Source: Clostridium simiarum (lineage in GTDB: Bacteria; Bacillota; Clostridia; Clostridiales; Clostridiaceae). Taken from it: a stretch of 64,000 bases of DNA. A program made the translations under genes and the position numbers. The notes below the pieces were generated by a model. That model was given only the letters and a program-made list of their open reading frames with translations. It was not told the DNA's origin and made no database searches. Positions 33,318 through 43,274 of the stretch are shown here, one piece after another; the stretch's first letter is position 1; each line of letters opens with the position of its first letter. Location of the stretch: contig NZ_JAHLQL010000007.1 of the NCBI RefSeq assembly GCF_018919175.1, forward strand, positions 1-64,000, in the 5' to 3' direction.

Positions 33318-34076
33318 ATGACATCCCAAAATAAATTATTAGAAATCCAAAATTTAAATAAACAATATGATGATACAAAGGTGTTATCTGATGTTTCTTT
33401 CAATGTACATAAGGGAGAAGTTGTTGTTCTTTTAGGAGCATCCGGTTGTGGTAAAAGTACCTTATTAAGATGTATCAATGGGCTAGAGGAAATCCAATCA
33501 GGTGAAATCAAATTAAATGGTGAAATAATTAATGAAAATGATACAAAATGGCATCTGGTTAGACAAAAAATTGGAATGGTTTTTCAAAACTATGACCTAT
33601 TCCCTCACATGACTGTAATGGAAAACATTCTTTTAGGTCCTTTAAAGGTACAGAAAAGAAACAAATCAGAGGCTACTAGTCAAGGATTAAAGCTCTTAGA
33701 AAGAGTAGGGCTACTAGATAAGAAAGATGCCTACCCAAGACAGCTCTCTGGTGGACAAAAGCAAAGAGTAGCTATTGTGAGATCCCTTTGTATGAACCCA
33801 GAAATCATGCTATTTGACGAGGTAACTGCCTCCTTAGATCCAGAGATGGTACGTGAAATTCTTGATGTTATGTTAGAACTTGCAAAAGAAGGAATGACCA
33901 TGATTATTGTTACCCATGAAATGGAGTTTGCTAAAGCTGTAGCTGACCGCATTATATTTATTGATGGCGGAAAAATCGCAGAAGAATCAAGTCCAGAGGA
34001 ATTTTTTGCTACCCCTAAAACGGAGCGTGCACAAAGATTTTTAAATATATTTAATTTTGAAAGAGGTGCTTTATAA
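33318..34076 (+). CDS. Polar amino-acid ABC transporter ATPase
   Basis: A 252-residue ATPase of the GlnQ/TcyN group. Walker A is [13 protein letters not shown], the Q-loop is [12 protein letters not shown], the signature is LSGGQKQRV, Walker B is [15 protein letters not shown], and the H-loop is [23 protein letters not shown] site precedes the ATG. Its stop overlaps the start of the binding protein by one base (TAATG). The family assignment is unambiguous. Confidence 0.95.
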   Translation: MTSQNKLLEIQNLNKQYDDTKVLSDVSFNVHKGEVVVLLGASGCGKSTLLRCINGLEEIQSGEIKLNGEIINENDTKWHLVRQKIGMVFQNYDLFPHMTVMENILLGPLKVQKRNKSEATSQGLKLLERVGLLDKKDAYPRQLSGGQKQRVAIVRSLCMNPEIMLFDEVTASLDPEMVREILDVMLELAKEGMTMIIVTHEMEFAKAVADRIIFIDGGKIAEESSPEEFFATPKTERAQRFLNIFNFERGAL

Positions 34077-34921
34077 TGAAAAAATCTAGTAGAATTTTGT
34101 ACATACTGTCTACCCTTATTCTTACAATGGGTGTATTAGCTGCTTGCTCAAAGCCTAATACTTCAAGTAAGATTGATGAAATTAAGAAAAATGATAAGAT
34201 TAAAATTGGAGTATTTAGTGACAAGCCACCTTTTGGATATGTAGATTCTAATGGCAATAACCAAGGTTTTGATGTGTACATTGCAAAGCGTTTTGCAAAA
34301 GATCTACTTGGTGATGAAAACAAAGTTGAGTTTGTATTAGTAGAAGCTGCAAGTAGAGTTGAATATTTGCAATCAAACAAAGTTGATATCCTTCTTGCAA
34401 ACTTTACCGTAACCGATGAAAGAAAAGAAAAAGTTGACTTTGCTAACCCTTACATGAAAGTATCTTTAGGTATTGTTTCTCCTGATAGTGAACCTATAAC
34501 TAATATAGATCAACTAAAAGGTAAAAAACTTATTGTTAATAAAGGTACAACTGCTGAATCATATTTTACAAAAAACCATCCTGATATTGAATTACTAAAA
34601 TACGAACAAAACACAGAAGCATTCCAGGCCTTAAAAGATGGTCGTGGTGTAGCACTTGCCCATGACAACACATTACTTTTTTCTTGGGCTAAAGAAAACA
34701 AAGGCTACACAACAGGTATCACTAGCCTTGGAAACCTAGATACAATTGCACCTGCTGTAAAAAAAGGAGATACAGAACTTCTTAATTGGGTAAATGATGA
34801 ATTAACAAAGCTTGGAGAAGAAAATTTTATGCAAAAGGCTTACGATGAAACATTGCTTCCTGCTTATGGAAAGGATATTGATCCTAAAGAAGTTATTATT
34901 GAAGGCGGTAAACTTCAGTAA
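34076..34921 (+). CDS. Amino-acid binding lipoprotein
   Basis: A 281-residue solute-binding protein (SBP_bac_3 family). The lipobox VLAAC places the modified cysteine at residue 24. The mature part opens with KIKIGVFSDKPPFGYVDSNG and carries GFDVYIAKRFAKDLLG, LLANFTVTDERKEKVDFANPY and GTTAESYFTKN, all standard for polar amino-acid or cystine binders. It is the last gene of the four-gene operon and is followed by a strong terminator. Confidence 0.93.
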   Translation: MKKSSRILYILSTLILTMGVLAACSKPNTSSKIDEIKKNDKIKIGVFSDKPPFGYVDSNGNNQGFDVYIAKRFAKDLLGDENKVEFVLVEAASRVEYLQSNKVDILLANFTVTDERKEKVDFANPYMKVSLGIVSPDSEPITNIDQLKGKKLIVNKGTTAESYFTKNHPDIELLKYEQNTEAFQALKDGRGVALAHDNTLLFSWAKENKGYTTGITSLGNLDTIAPAVKKGDTELLNWVNDELTKLGEENFMQKAYDETLLPAYGKDIDPKEVIIEGGKLQ

Positions 34922-34975
34922 GATCTTAAAGTAAGATTATTAATTATACAAAATTATCTAGTCTTTCTATAAAGT

Positions 34976-35007
34976 AAAATGCTACCTAACTTATAAGGTA
35001 GCATTTT
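34976..35007 (+). terminator. Rho-independent terminator
   Basis: AAAATGCTACCT and AGGTAGCATTTT form a 12-bp stem around AACTTATA, followed by ATTTTTATTT. It ends the amino-acid ABC operon and, read backwards, could serve the nitroreductase gene as well. Confidence 0.9.
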
Positions 35008-35066
35008 ATTTTTATTTATAATGCTCTATTTTATCATAGGCTACATCTTATTTTTCTTATGGTGTT

Positions 35067-35627
35067 CTATTTTATATAGGTAATAGTATTCTCTCTTCTT
35101 ATAGGTCCATTAGTTGAATTATTTTTCTTATATCCAAGTGCTACTGCGTGTATCTGTCTAAATCCTTCTGGTATCTTCAGTTCATAAAGAAAATCTTTTC
35201 CTTCTTCACTGTTTAATAGGTATTCAATGAATCCAATCCAGCATGAACCAATCCCTAAAGACTCTCCAGCTATTAACATATTTTCTACCGCTGCTGCACA
35301 GTCAATTGGAGAATATCTATTATCTATTTCTCCAGAAACTAAAATTACCGTTGGTGAATTGTAGAACACATGGAAGTTCTCATTGTTTGCAAATTTTCTA
35401 AGATATTCATTATCGGATTTTTTGCCAAACTCTTTAAAGCTATAATTTAATCTATCTATTAGATCTTTATTCTGAACTACTGTAAAATGCCAAGGCTGCT
35501 TATTAGTGGCACTAGGTGCATAAATACCAGCTTCTAATATAGCATTTAGCTCTGATTCTTTGATTTGCTCTGGTAAAAAGTTTCTAGTACTTCTTCTATT
35601 TCTTATGGTTTTTAAAACTTCATTCAT
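35067..35627 (-). CDS. Nitroreductase-family protein
   Basis: A 186-residue FMN-dependent oxidoreductase. The FMN-phosphate contact RNRRSTRNF is at residues ~9-17, APSATNKQPWHFTVVQ is the second motif, and the C-terminal part has GESLGIGSCWIG and ALGYKK. Members reduce nitro compounds, quinones or flavins with NAD(P)H as a homodimer. The ATG has an AGGGAGAGTTTAAT site. A second, more distant member is 0.8 kb away. The natural substrate is not evident. Confidence 0.92.
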   Translation of the reverse strand: MNEVLKTIRNRRSTRNFLPEQIKESELNAILEAGIYAPSATNKQPWHFTVVQNKDLIDRLNYSFKEFGKKSDNEYLRKFANNENFHVFYNSPTVILVSGEIDNRYSPIDCAAAVENMLIAGESLGIGSCWIGFIEYLLNSEEGKDFLYELKIPEGFRQIHAVALGYKKNNSTNGPIRRENTITYIK

Positions 35628-35806
35628 ATTAAACTCTCCCTATTAATTTACTTTTATTTAATTCCACTCTAAATGTATGTTATATTATACATTTATTATA
35701 ACCTAATATGATGTGAAGTTATAAGTACGCACTTTTAAGTAAGATATTATGAAAAAACATATGAATGGAGTTTTTAACTATTAACATGAAATGTACTTAA
35801 TAACTC

Positions 35807-36028
35807 TTAGCTTTTTTTACTTAGTGTATTTTCTACAAAAGATTTTTTCCGATGCTTTAATCCCTGATATACTCTCTCCTGCAATGCACCAACAATGAAA
35901 AAACTAATGGATAACCCCATTAATATACCCATTACCATCTTGGGTACATCAAAAAAGCAGTTAAGTATAAGAGATATAGTAAATGCTCCCCAACCTATTT
36001 TTAGCTCTTTTCTCATTTCTGTTTTCAT
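35807..36028 (-). CDS. Small two-helix membrane protein
   Basis: A 73-residue protein with a strong AAGGAGGTAAGGAT ribosome binding site. Two hydrophobic helices (WGAFTISLILNCFF and MGILMGLSISFFIVGAL) are joined by a short loop, with a basic C-terminal tail. I recognise no family. Directly upstream is the tail of another short membrane protein (36041-36208), so the two probably formed a small operon. Confidence 0.65.
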   Translation of the reverse strand: MKTEMRKELKIGWGAFTISLILNCFFDVPKMVMGILMGLSISFFIVGALQERVYQGLKHRKKSFVENTLSKKS

Positions 36029-36040
36029 ATCCTTACCTCC

Positions 36041-36208
36041 TTATAATTTGTGAGAATAATATAGCATTAATACTTTTCTTGTAATGAACAAGAACAAGCT
36101 ACATCCTACTAAAGTCCAAAATATGATTTCGTTAAAATATCCAGCTATAATAGCCGTAATCAATATTGCAATTGCACATATAAAAATAACTTTACAGAAT
36201 TTATCAAA
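36041..36208 (-). pseudogene. Relic of a two-helix membrane protein
   Basis: Fifty-five codons read FDKFCKVIFICAIAILITAI...EIIFWTLVGCSLFLFITRK and end just before the ribosome binding site of the 73-residue gene. The frame has a stop directly upstream of its first codon and no start codon or ribosome binding site. The coding quality (two clean helices) suggests a gene that lost its 5' end. Confidence 0.5.
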
Positions 36209-36271
36209 TTATACCATTTATAGTGAGTAAATGGTATGTGTTATTTTTACGTTTATTGGCTATATATTTAA

Positions 36272-36320
36272 AAAAGAAGCATCCGTAGGTTTTTTATAGA
36301 AATCTACGGATGCTTCTTTT
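36272..36320. terminator. Bidirectional terminator
   Basis: AAAAGAAGCATCCGTAG and CTACGGATGCTTCTTTT form a perfect 17-bp stem with a 15-nt loop. It lies between same-strand units, so it most likely ends the minus-strand nitroreductase-like gene. Confidence 0.85.
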
Positions 36321-36406
36321 TACAAATCTATCTACTATCTCAAATCCCAATCTTTTAAACTGTTTTTCATATCAGCTTAACAGATTCTAATTATTATCAG
36401 TTTAAA

Positions 36407-37027
36407 TTAATAAAACTTCACAAATTCAGCAGTTGGTTTTCTGTAACCTCTTATTTTACTACTGCTTTTATCCATTTTACCCATTGTAATCATGATAACT
36501 GGCACTTCACTTTCTGGTATATTTAATAATTCTTTAATTTTATCTTTTTCAAAATATATCATTGGGCATGTATCCCATTCTTTATTTTTAGCTAGTAACA
36601 TAAATAACATTGCTGATAAAGATGCATTTCTGATGGCTTCATCATGCTTAAATCCTTCTCCCCAACCTTCATAAAGATTATTAATAGTATTAATCATAAT
36701 TTCATACTGAGTTTTATCAAGCATTCCTAGCATCATAGATCCTTCGTAAATTTTATCTGCTGATAAGTAAGCATTTTTATCTCCTGTAATTATTATGGTT
36801 GCTGAGGCAGTTTTAATTTTATATTGCTTAAAGGAAGCCTCATAAACTTTTTCTGTAAGATCCTTATCTTCTACAACATAGTACTTAGCATGTTGTAGGT
36901 TAAATGCAGATGGTGCCAATGATAGTTCTCTAAATATATCATTAAAATCTTCTCTAGGTATTTTAATATTTTCAATAAATTTATTAGCTGATCTTCTCTC
37001 TCTAACAGTTTTTAAAAAATCACTCAT
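36407..37027 (-). CDS. Nitroreductase-family protein (NfsA/YfkO-like)
   Basis: A 206-residue member of the nitroreductase superfamily. The flavin motif ERRSANKFI is near the start, followed by LSLAPSAFNLQHAKYYVVED and a C-terminal PVIMITMGKMDKSS. In the middle, SLSAMLFMLLAKNKEWDTCPM replaces the usual GIGSCWIG motif. The sequence is typical of the second clostridial subgroup. A GGGGGTTATTTA site precedes the ATG. The role may be quinone or flavin reduction. Confidence 0.9.
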   Translation of the reverse strand: MSDFLKTVRERRSANKFIENIKIPREDFNDIFRELSLAPSAFNLQHAKYYVVEDKDLTEKVYEASFKQYKIKTASATIIITGDKNAYLSADKIYEGSMMLGMLDKTQYEIMINTINNLYEGWGEGFKHDEAIRNASLSAMLFMLLAKNKEWDTCPMIYFEKDKIKELLNIPESEVPVIMITMGKMDKSSSKIRGYRKPTAEFVKFY

Positions 37028-37278
37028 TAAATAACCCCCATTTTATTACATTTATACGAAATAAATAGATACTTCTATTTACTTTATTAATGTTTTTTAT
37101 TTTTTAAAAATATCTTTACTTAAACTAGTTAATCTTTAACTTGTCCTACATCTATCATTATATTCCTCAAACATTAGCAAAGTAAAGGGCAATTACTGAT
37201 ATAGCTTCTTGTTTAGAATATATGAAAATAGCTTTGCGTACTTCACTCATAGGTGGGTTATTTTATTATGTCAAAGGA

Positions 37279-37323
37279 TATCCCAAAATTGCATCACAAG
37301 TATCCCTAAAATTGCATCACAAA
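37279..37323. repeat. 22-bp direct duplication
   Basis: TATCCCAAAATTGCATCACA and TATCCCTAAAATTGCATCAC follow each other directly, just past the stop codon of the ABC transporter gene. The rest of 37028-37278 shows nothing recognisable. Confidence 0.7.
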
Positions 37324-37328
37324 TATTA

Positions 37329-39074
37329 TCAAATGCTCCATCCTTCTGCTGTTTTTCTTATGTCTAAAAATCTCTTATAAACCCCCTTCTGAGTTATTAA
37401 CTCTTCATGAATTCCTCTCTGTACAATACGCCCTTCATCCACTACAAGTATCTGATCTGCATTTTCAATGGTAGCAAGACGATGTGCAATGATTATTATA
37501 GTTTTCCCATGTACCAAGGCACTTATTGCCTTTTGTATTGCATGTTCATTTTCTGGATCTACGCTGGCAGTTGCCTCATCTAAAATAACGATAGGAGCAT
37601 TTTTCAGCATTGCTCTAGCTATAGATATACGTTGTTTCTCTCCTCCAGAAAGGGTTGACCCACCGTCTCCAATCACTGTTTCATATCCATCAGGAAGGCT
37701 CATAATAAAGTCATGGCAGCAAGCCTTTTTAGCTATCTCTACCACCTCTTCAAAGCTTGCCTCTGGTTTTCCAAATCGAATATTATTAATCACCGTATCA
37801 TGAAATAAATATACATTTTGAAACACCATGCTGATGTTTTTTAGAAGGCTGTCGCAAGTCATTTCCTTTACATCCACACCTCCTACCATTACACTTCCCT
37901 TATCAACGTCATAGAATCTAGCAATGAGACTGCATATTGTGGTTTTTCCACTTCCAGAAGGACCTACAATTGCTGTAGTGGTATTCTCTGGTATAGTGAA
38001 TGACACATCCTTTAATACTTCCCGCTTTTCATAGGCAAAGGTAACATCCTTAAACTGAACATCATATGCGGATAACTCTATATCTTTGCTGTTTCTATCA
38101 ATAAATTCTGCCTCTTCTATACCATCTAGTTTATCCAGTGTGACATCAATAATTTCCAATACATGAGCCGCATTATTTATAGCTTCTATATGTCCAAAGA
38201 TAACAAAAGAAAAGATAGCCATCATAAGCATAGTTGGTATATCCATCTCTCCATTTGTAGCCATTATTGCTGATGCAAGAACAATGCCCACAGATGCCGC
38301 CTTAAGGGCAAATAAATGGAGACAATTATAAGGTACATAATTCTTTTCAATTTTTATATTTATATCCTTGCTCATCTTATAAGCACTACGAATACCTTCT
38401 ATTGAAACTCCATCACGTTTAAATGCTTTAACTATAGGCATTCCTCTTATATACTCAATAGTGGATGTCACCATGCTATCTTGAGCCTTTTGATGTATAG
38501 GTGCATTTTCATTGCTCTTATTACCAAGTAATTTTAAGAATAGAGCGGATAATAAGATACCTGCTACTGCAATGAGGGCAATGCGTAAATCATAAAACAC
38601 TAGGCAAAGTACCATGGTAAGTGCACTAATATATCCATTTACCACAACATCTATCATCTTCATCCCATACATTTCAATAAAGGACAGATCTGTTGTTACA
38701 GCTGATGCAATTTCTCCAGCACTTTTCTTGCTAAAAAAGCCCAAAGATACCCTTTTTAATATGTCACCAATTTCAATTCTTTGTTCTGCAGATACTTCAT
38801 GTCCAATACTCTCTTGAGTGGATGCTCGAAGATAAGAAAATAAAAATCTGCCTGCTACAGTAAAAATCATAAATCCTAACATATAAAATACCTGATCTAT
38901 TGTTATCTGGTTATTACCCTTCATGTCCTCTATAATAAGGTTCAATCCATATGCAGCTCCCATAATAGGCATGGCTGTAAACATAGTATTAAAGAAGGAA
39001 TATATAAATCCTATATATAAACGCTTTTTTCGCTGTCCAGACCACTCAATGATTCGTTTTATTGATTTAAGCAT
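37329..39074 (-). CDS. Heterodimeric ABC transporter subunit B (YbtQ/IrtB-like)
   Basis: A 581-residue half transporter. Residues 1-310 form a six-helix exporter-type membrane domain. The ATPase part has Walker A GPSGSGKTT, Q-loop FQNVYLF, signature LSGGEKQR, Walker B IVILDEATASVD and H-loop IIIAHRLAT. It overlaps its partner gene by 8 bp. Two half transporters next to an AraC regulator is the arrangement of YbtP-YbtQ-YbtA and IrtA-IrtB, which import siderophores despite the exporter fold. Drug or peptide export remains possible. Confidence 0.88.
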   Translation of the reverse strand: MLKSIKRIIEWSGQRKKRLYIGFIYSFFNTMFTAMPIMGAAYGLNLIIEDMKGNNQITIDQVFYMLGFMIFTVAGRFLFSYLRASTQESIGHEVSAEQRIEIGDILKRVSLGFFSKKSAGEIASAVTTDLSFIEMYGMKMIDVVVNGYISALTMVLCLVFYDLRIALIAVAGILLSALFLKLLGNKSNENAPIHQKAQDSMVTSTIEYIRGMPIVKAFKRDGVSIEGIRSAYKMSKDINIKIEKNYVPYNCLHLFALKAASVGIVLASAIMATNGEMDIPTMLMMAIFSFVIFGHIEAINNAAHVLEIIDVTLDKLDGIEEAEFIDRNSKDIELSAYDVQFKDVTFAYEKREVLKDVSFTIPENTTTAIVGPSGSGKTTICSLIARFYDVDKGSVMVGGVDVKEMTCDSLLKNISMVFQNVYLFHDTVINNIRFGKPEASFEEVVEIAKKACCHDFIMSLPDGYETVIGDGGSTLSGGEKQRISIARAMLKNAPIVILDEATASVDPENEHAIQKAISALVHGKTIIIIAHRLATIENADQILVVDEGRIVQRGIHEELITQKGVYKRFLDIRKTAEGWSI

Positions 39075-40866
39075 CTTTCTTCATGCCTCCTCTCTCATTG
39101 TTAGCTGCCCATTTCTTTGCACCAATATGAGCCTCCCACATACCTTTATAAAGTTTACATCCCTTAAGTAGTTCCTCATGTGTACCTGTATTTACTACAG
39201 TCCCTTTTTCCATAACTATAATTTGGTCTGCATTTTTTATAGTTGAAAGTCTGTGAGCAATTACCAATAAGGTTTTCCCTTTAGCAAGGGCTGCAATGGA
39301 TTTTTGAAGTTTATCTTCATTTTCTGGATCTGTAAAGGCTGTTGCTTCGTCCATAATAACAATAGGTGCATTTTTTAATATGGCTCTTGCTATGGCAATC
39401 CTTTGTTTTTCCCCTCCAGATAATTTTCCTCCAGCCTCTCCAGCATTGGTATCATATCCATTATCAAGATTTTGAATAAACTCATCACAACAAGCTGCTT
39501 TTGCTGCATTAATTACATCTTTGTCCGTTGCACTAGGATTACCAAGTCTTATATTCTCCATAATTGAGCAGTTAAAAAGGAAGTTGTCCTGAGTTACAAA
39601 ACTCACTGTGTCAGCAAGCTGTGATAAAGGAATCTCTTTGATATTAATACCTCCAATTTTCACCTCTCCAGACTTTACATCCCAAAATCGTGCAATTAAC
39701 CTTGCAACGGTAGACTTTCCTCCTCCTGAAGGACCTACTAGTGCCCCAAAGTTTCCTTGAGGAAGTTTTAGATTAATGTTATTTAACACATGATTTTCTG
39801 TACTATTTAAATTATCATCATTATCAGTATCATAGGAAAAGGATACATCTTTAAGTTCAATACCATAGTTATGAATGTTTACCGGTTCTAACTGGTTTTC
39901 AAGCTCTTTCAAATTCAAAAACTCATCTGCATCCTTTACAGCATATTCTATAGCTTTAATCTCATTAATAAACACCGTAAAGGTGGTTAATGGCGCTACA
40001 ATTCCTAAAGATAATATAATACACATTGTAAGATCTGCCGGAGTTAAGGTGCCCTTCATATACAAATACATTCCCATAGGCATAGTACCAAGTATAGTGG
40101 ATGGTAAAACCGCTCCACCAAAATTCATAAGTTTCCAAGTACTTTCAAACCAGTTTAATGTATATGCTTTAAAAGACTCTACTGCCTTTTCAAACTTTTC
40201 ATAAGAAGAGGAAGATCTATTAAAGGCCTTTATAACTTCGATTCCTTCTACATATTCTACAATAACGCTATTAACGTAGTTGCTAGACTCCATATAATCT
40301 GCATACTGTTTACTAAAGGTCTTCATCATAATTGAGTATGCTACAAGTGCAATAGGTACTGTAACCATTGATGCAAGTGCCATACGCCAATCTATCATAA
40401 TGATATAAATAAGTACGCCTATAGGTAAAAGTAGATTTGAGATTCCCTCTGGAATTAGATGAGCCAGTGGAAGTTCTACAGTTTCCACTCGATCTACAAT
40501 TACACTTTTTAACTTTCCTACAGGCTGATTTAACACTGTTCCAAGTGGAGCTTTCATTAATCTATCAGCTATTTTAAGCCTCATATTCTCTAATATGGTA
40601 TATGCAGAAAAATGGGCTAACATAGTAGATATAGCATAAAAGATAAGTTTTATCCCATACCCTATAAGACATATTGCTGACCAAAATAATATTCCTTTTA
40701 CCGTCTGCTTTCCATCAAAAAACGAAATGATGATTTGATAAACTCCCACATAGGGCACAATTCCACCTGCAACACTTATTATTGCACATATTACTGAAAG
40801 GATCATTTTTGACCTGCATTCCGTGGCAAAGGAGAAGACTGTTCCTACCCAACTTTTTTCTTTCAT
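39067..40866 (-). CDS. Heterodimeric ABC transporter subunit A (YbtP/IrtA-like)
   Basis: A 599-residue partner. Six membrane helices fill the first ~310 residues, then comes an ATPase with GPSGGGKST, VTQDNFLFNCSI, LSGGEKQR, APIVIMDEATAFTD and LLVIAHRLST. The second Walker B glutamate is present, so both sites may be active. The start has GAGAGGTGAAAGTATAAA. The first of two genes, it is translationally coupled to subunit B. No siderophore-interacting domain is fused to it, unlike IrtA. Confidence 0.88.
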   Translation of the reverse strand: MKEKSWVGTVFSFATECRSKMILSVICAIISVAGGIVPYVGVYQIIISFFDGKQTVKGILFWSAICLIGYGIKLIFYAISTMLAHFSAYTILENMRLKIADRLMKAPLGTVLNQPVGKLKSVIVDRVETVELPLAHLIPEGISNLLLPIGVLIYIIMIDWRMALASMVTVPIALVAYSIMMKTFSKQYADYMESSNYVNSVIVEYVEGIEVIKAFNRSSSSYEKFEKAVESFKAYTLNWFESTWKLMNFGGAVLPSTILGTMPMGMYLYMKGTLTPADLTMCIILSLGIVAPLTTFTVFINEIKAIEYAVKDADEFLNLKELENQLEPVNIHNYGIELKDVSFSYDTDNDDNLNSTENHVLNNINLKLPQGNFGALVGPSGGGKSTVARLIARFWDVKSGEVKIGGINIKEIPLSQLADTVSFVTQDNFLFNCSIMENIRLGNPSATDKDVINAAKAACCDEFIQNLDNGYDTNAGEAGGKLSGGEKQRIAIARAILKNAPIVIMDEATAFTDPENEDKLQKSIAALAKGKTLLVIAHRLSTIKNADQIIVMEKGTVVNTGTHEELLKGCKLYKGMWEAHIGAKKWAANNERGGMKKDA

Positions 40867-40978
40867 TTTATACTTTCACCTCTCAACGATTTTTAAATTT
40901 TAAAGACTATATATTCTTATTATCCTTCTCCTATTAAGGGGAAAAGTTATTGTATACATTAGTCTTTTAATAATAATT

Positions 40979-41010
40979 ATAGGGATTAGTTATAACTAAC
41001 TAATCCCTAT
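40979..41010. terminator. Terminator between the AraC and ABC genes
   Basis: ATAGGGATTAGTTA and TAACTAATCCCTAT form a perfect 14-bp stem around TAAC. It lies past the AraC stop codon and before the ABC promoter. Confidence 0.8.
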
Positions 41011-41063
41011 TTTAATGGCTGAAAAGTATGCCTGCCACTCCACAAAGGTTAAACCTGCTCCAA

Positions 41064-42023
41064 TTAGACAAATGTTTTTCGATATTCAGAAGGTGAGACA
41101 TTCATGACTTTTTTAAATGCAGAGGCAAATTTACTAGAATTTTGATAACCCACTTTCCCTGCAATGGCGGTAATGCTTTCATTGGTTTCACGTAGCATTA
41201 GCGCCGCCATCTGCATGCGATAAGATCTCATATAGGTATGTATTGATGCCCCATATACCCCCTTAAAGCACTTTTTCATAGAGGTAAGTGATATCTCAAA
41301 TTGGTTAGACAGTTCTTCTAAGGTTATGTTCTTGTCTACATTATCAGTGATATGCATCATAATTTCTTTTACTGTTTCAACTTGATTTTTAGGAAAATAC
41401 GGTCTCTCTTCCCCCTTTGTCTTTACATCTACTACAGTTAAAAACAAAAGCAATTCTAAAATCTTAATTTTACAATAATTTATACGTATATTATCAGGTA
41501 CAGTATAGAGCTCAGAAAAAATATGCTCAATAGAATCCTTTGCACGCATGATAAATGGAGACTTCCCAGAACAAAATTTATCATATAATGCTGGCAAATC
41601 AATGGAAAGCCCCTGAAAAATAGTGGATAAGTTCTTTGATGCTTCCTCAATATATATTGCAACTGTAATTCCATGATAATGCTTTAGAGGAAGTCCAAAT
41701 CCAATGGCATGATGATTTCTTGAATTAATCTGCAAATCTCCCTCTTTCAAATACATATATGACCCACTTTGAAATTCCCATTCAATACGCCCCTCCCTGC
41801 AATGATCAATACCCATCATCTCCACCTTTGGCAAAAATTCCGAAGAACAATTCTCTAAATGAAAGTCATTATACATCAAATCAATGCCAGGAAACACTTT
41901 ATAGCATGTCATGGTACCCTCTCCAGTGCTATCTTTCATTTTATATACAGTACACTCTTCATCTCTTTTTATCACAGTGATATTATTACCATAAAAGGCC
42001 TTTTCTTCCCACAATATATTCAA
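41064..42023 (-). CDS. AraC-family regulator (YbtA-like)
   Basis: A 319-residue regulator. Residues ~1-200 are a ligand-sensing region with no clear cupin metal motif. The last ~100 residues hold two helix-turn-helix motifs (ITLEELSNQFEISLTSMKKC and ESITAIAGKVGYQNSSKFAS) and the AraC end AFKKVMNVSPSEYRK. Translation appears to start at TTG behind GGGAGAAGAGC. The next gene downstream is the ABC pair, as in ybtA-ybtPQ, so it probably activates that pair in response to an imported ligand. Confidence 0.9.
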   Translation of the reverse strand: MNILWEEKAFYGNNITVIKRDEECTVYKMKDSTGEGTMTCYKVFPGIDLMYNDFHLENCSSEFLPKVEMMGIDHCREGRIEWEFQSGSYMYLKEGDLQINSRNHHAIGFGLPLKHYHGITVAIYIEEASKNLSTIFQGLSIDLPALYDKFCSGKSPFIMRAKDSIEHIFSELYTVPDNIRINYCKIKILELLLFLTVVDVKTKGEERPYFPKNQVETVKEIMMHITDNVDKNITLEELSNQFEISLTSMKKCFKGVYGASIHTYMRSYRMQMAALMLRETNESITAIAGKVGYQNSSKFASAFKKVMNVSPSEYRKTFV

Positions 42024-42410
42024 TCTTGCTCTTCTCCCTTTCCTACCATAATAATCAGCTTTGCCAACAAAGGACTCTCCTTTTAATTTTGCAAAAAGCT
42101 TTAGGGAAGTAAAAACTCCCTCTAAAAGCAGAACTCTTTATATATATTTCTTTAAGCACTTAAAAAGTAATATAACTAATATGACCAGTATTATAATCAA
42201 TTTTCTTAAATTCAAATTTAACTAACTCTATCATAACACTTCTGCCTTTTCATTAAAACGCTAAAGAAAAACCCTGTTTTAAATTAGGTTCCTCAGCTTT
42301 AGAATATTCCCTTGGTCTTTCATATCAACTATTCTTAGCACAATAGAATCCTTATGTCTAAAAGTGTTTACAATCTTATATTTTGACTCTGTTTCATTAC
42401 AGTACAACAT
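42024..42410. other. Upstream region of the AraC-like gene
   Basis: About 390 bp of AT-rich DNA with no gene. It contains a fragment of the two-hairpin element at 42095-42140 (CTTTAGGGAAGT / ACTCCCTCTAAAAGC around AAAA, followed by AGAACTCTTTA). Confidence 0.5.
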
Positions 42411-42453
42411 AAAAATCCCCTACTATTCATAAGCCAGAATAATAGAGGATTTT
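42411..42453 (-). terminator. Orphan terminator-like hairpin
   Basis: AAAAATCCCCTACTATTC and GAATAATAGAGGATTTT pair with one bulge around an 8-nt loop. On the minus strand it ends in TTTTTATG. No gene precedes it on that strand, so it may end a small RNA or attenuate the leader of the AraC gene. Confidence 0.55.
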
Positions 42454-42643
42454 AAAAAGGTGAATAAAAAGAATTCCTGAAGTAAGTAAATTATTTTAGA
42501 GTCATAGTTCTCCTGTAAACACAATTATAAATATTGAATATATATAGGATTACGTACCATCTTTGTTATGATATGATTATATTATAAGGTGAAATTATGT
42601 AATCATGGGATAGTCTAATAAAGAATTAGGAGGAAATAGTTAT

Positions 42644-43213
42644 ATGACTAGGAAATTAATTGTGATATTTGCAAGCTCATTAATGATTTTAATGGGATTA
42701 ATTGCATTTAACGACTATATAGTCAATTCTAAAACCAGTAACAATAAAGATGTACTAGCTGAACCTAACTCAAGCCATTTAAATAATGAGAAGTCTATAA
42801 GTAATGACCTTAATGTAAAAAGTATAATATTACATACAAAGGGTAATGTTAAGGAAATTTCTGAAGAAAACTATTCAGAATTACTGAAACTTACAGAATT
42901 AAAAAATTCTGAAACTGAAGGACAAGTGAAGACTTTAATTTCTGAAGATAATTTAAATTCATATAAGAATAGCAATAGCATATTAGAAATTTTATTTAAT
43001 GAAGATCAAATACTAAAGTATACGGAACTTGAAATCACATCTGAGATTCCATATACAAGAATCCTTTATCCTCTAAATGATGCATTTAATATAGGTATTA
43101 ATAATAATATGATTCTCATAGAAAATAAGGACTCAAATTTTCCAGCATTACAAGTATTACAATCAAAAGAAAACTCTCAAAAATTATTAAATCTACTTAA
43201 AATAAATGAATGA
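42644..43213 (+). CDS. Exported or membrane-anchored protein of unknown function
   Basis: A 189-residue protein. Residues 5-24 are hydrophobic (IVIFASSLMILMGLIAF), forming a signal anchor without a lipobox. The remainder is polar with many Asn, Ser, Lys and Glu. It alternates strands such as VKSIILHTKG and ELEITSEIPYTRIL, which suggests a small beta-rich extracellular domain. The ATG follows TAGGAGGAAATAGTTAT. It is a single gene ending in a terminator. I recognise no family. It is the only plus-strand gene between 35 and 64 kb. Confidence 0.7.
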   Translation: MTRKLIVIFASSLMILMGLIAFNDYIVNSKTSNNKDVLAEPNSSHLNNEKSISNDLNVKSIILHTKGNVKEISEENYSELLKLTELKNSETEGQVKTLISEDNLNSYKNSNSILEILFNEDQILKYTELEITSEIPYTRILYPLNDAFNIGINNNMILIENKDSNFPALQVLQSKENSQKLLNLLKINE

Positions 43214-43228
43214 TCTACATATATCTAA

Positions 43229-43262
43229 AAAATCAGATGGCATAAAAATTCCATCTGATTTA
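43229..43262. terminator. Bidirectional terminator
   Basis: AAATCAGATGG and CCATCTGATTT form an 11-bp stem (plus AA/TT) around CATAAAAATT. It separates the convergent exported-protein and NUDIX genes. Confidence 0.85.
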
Positions 43263-43274
43263 GGTTTCATTTAT

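Noticed and set aside
31988..34921. T-box or S-box riboswitch ahead of the amino-acid operon
   Set aside because: The leader is under 60 nt after the predicted start and has no T-box or SAM-aptamer landmarks; control seems to be by repressor.
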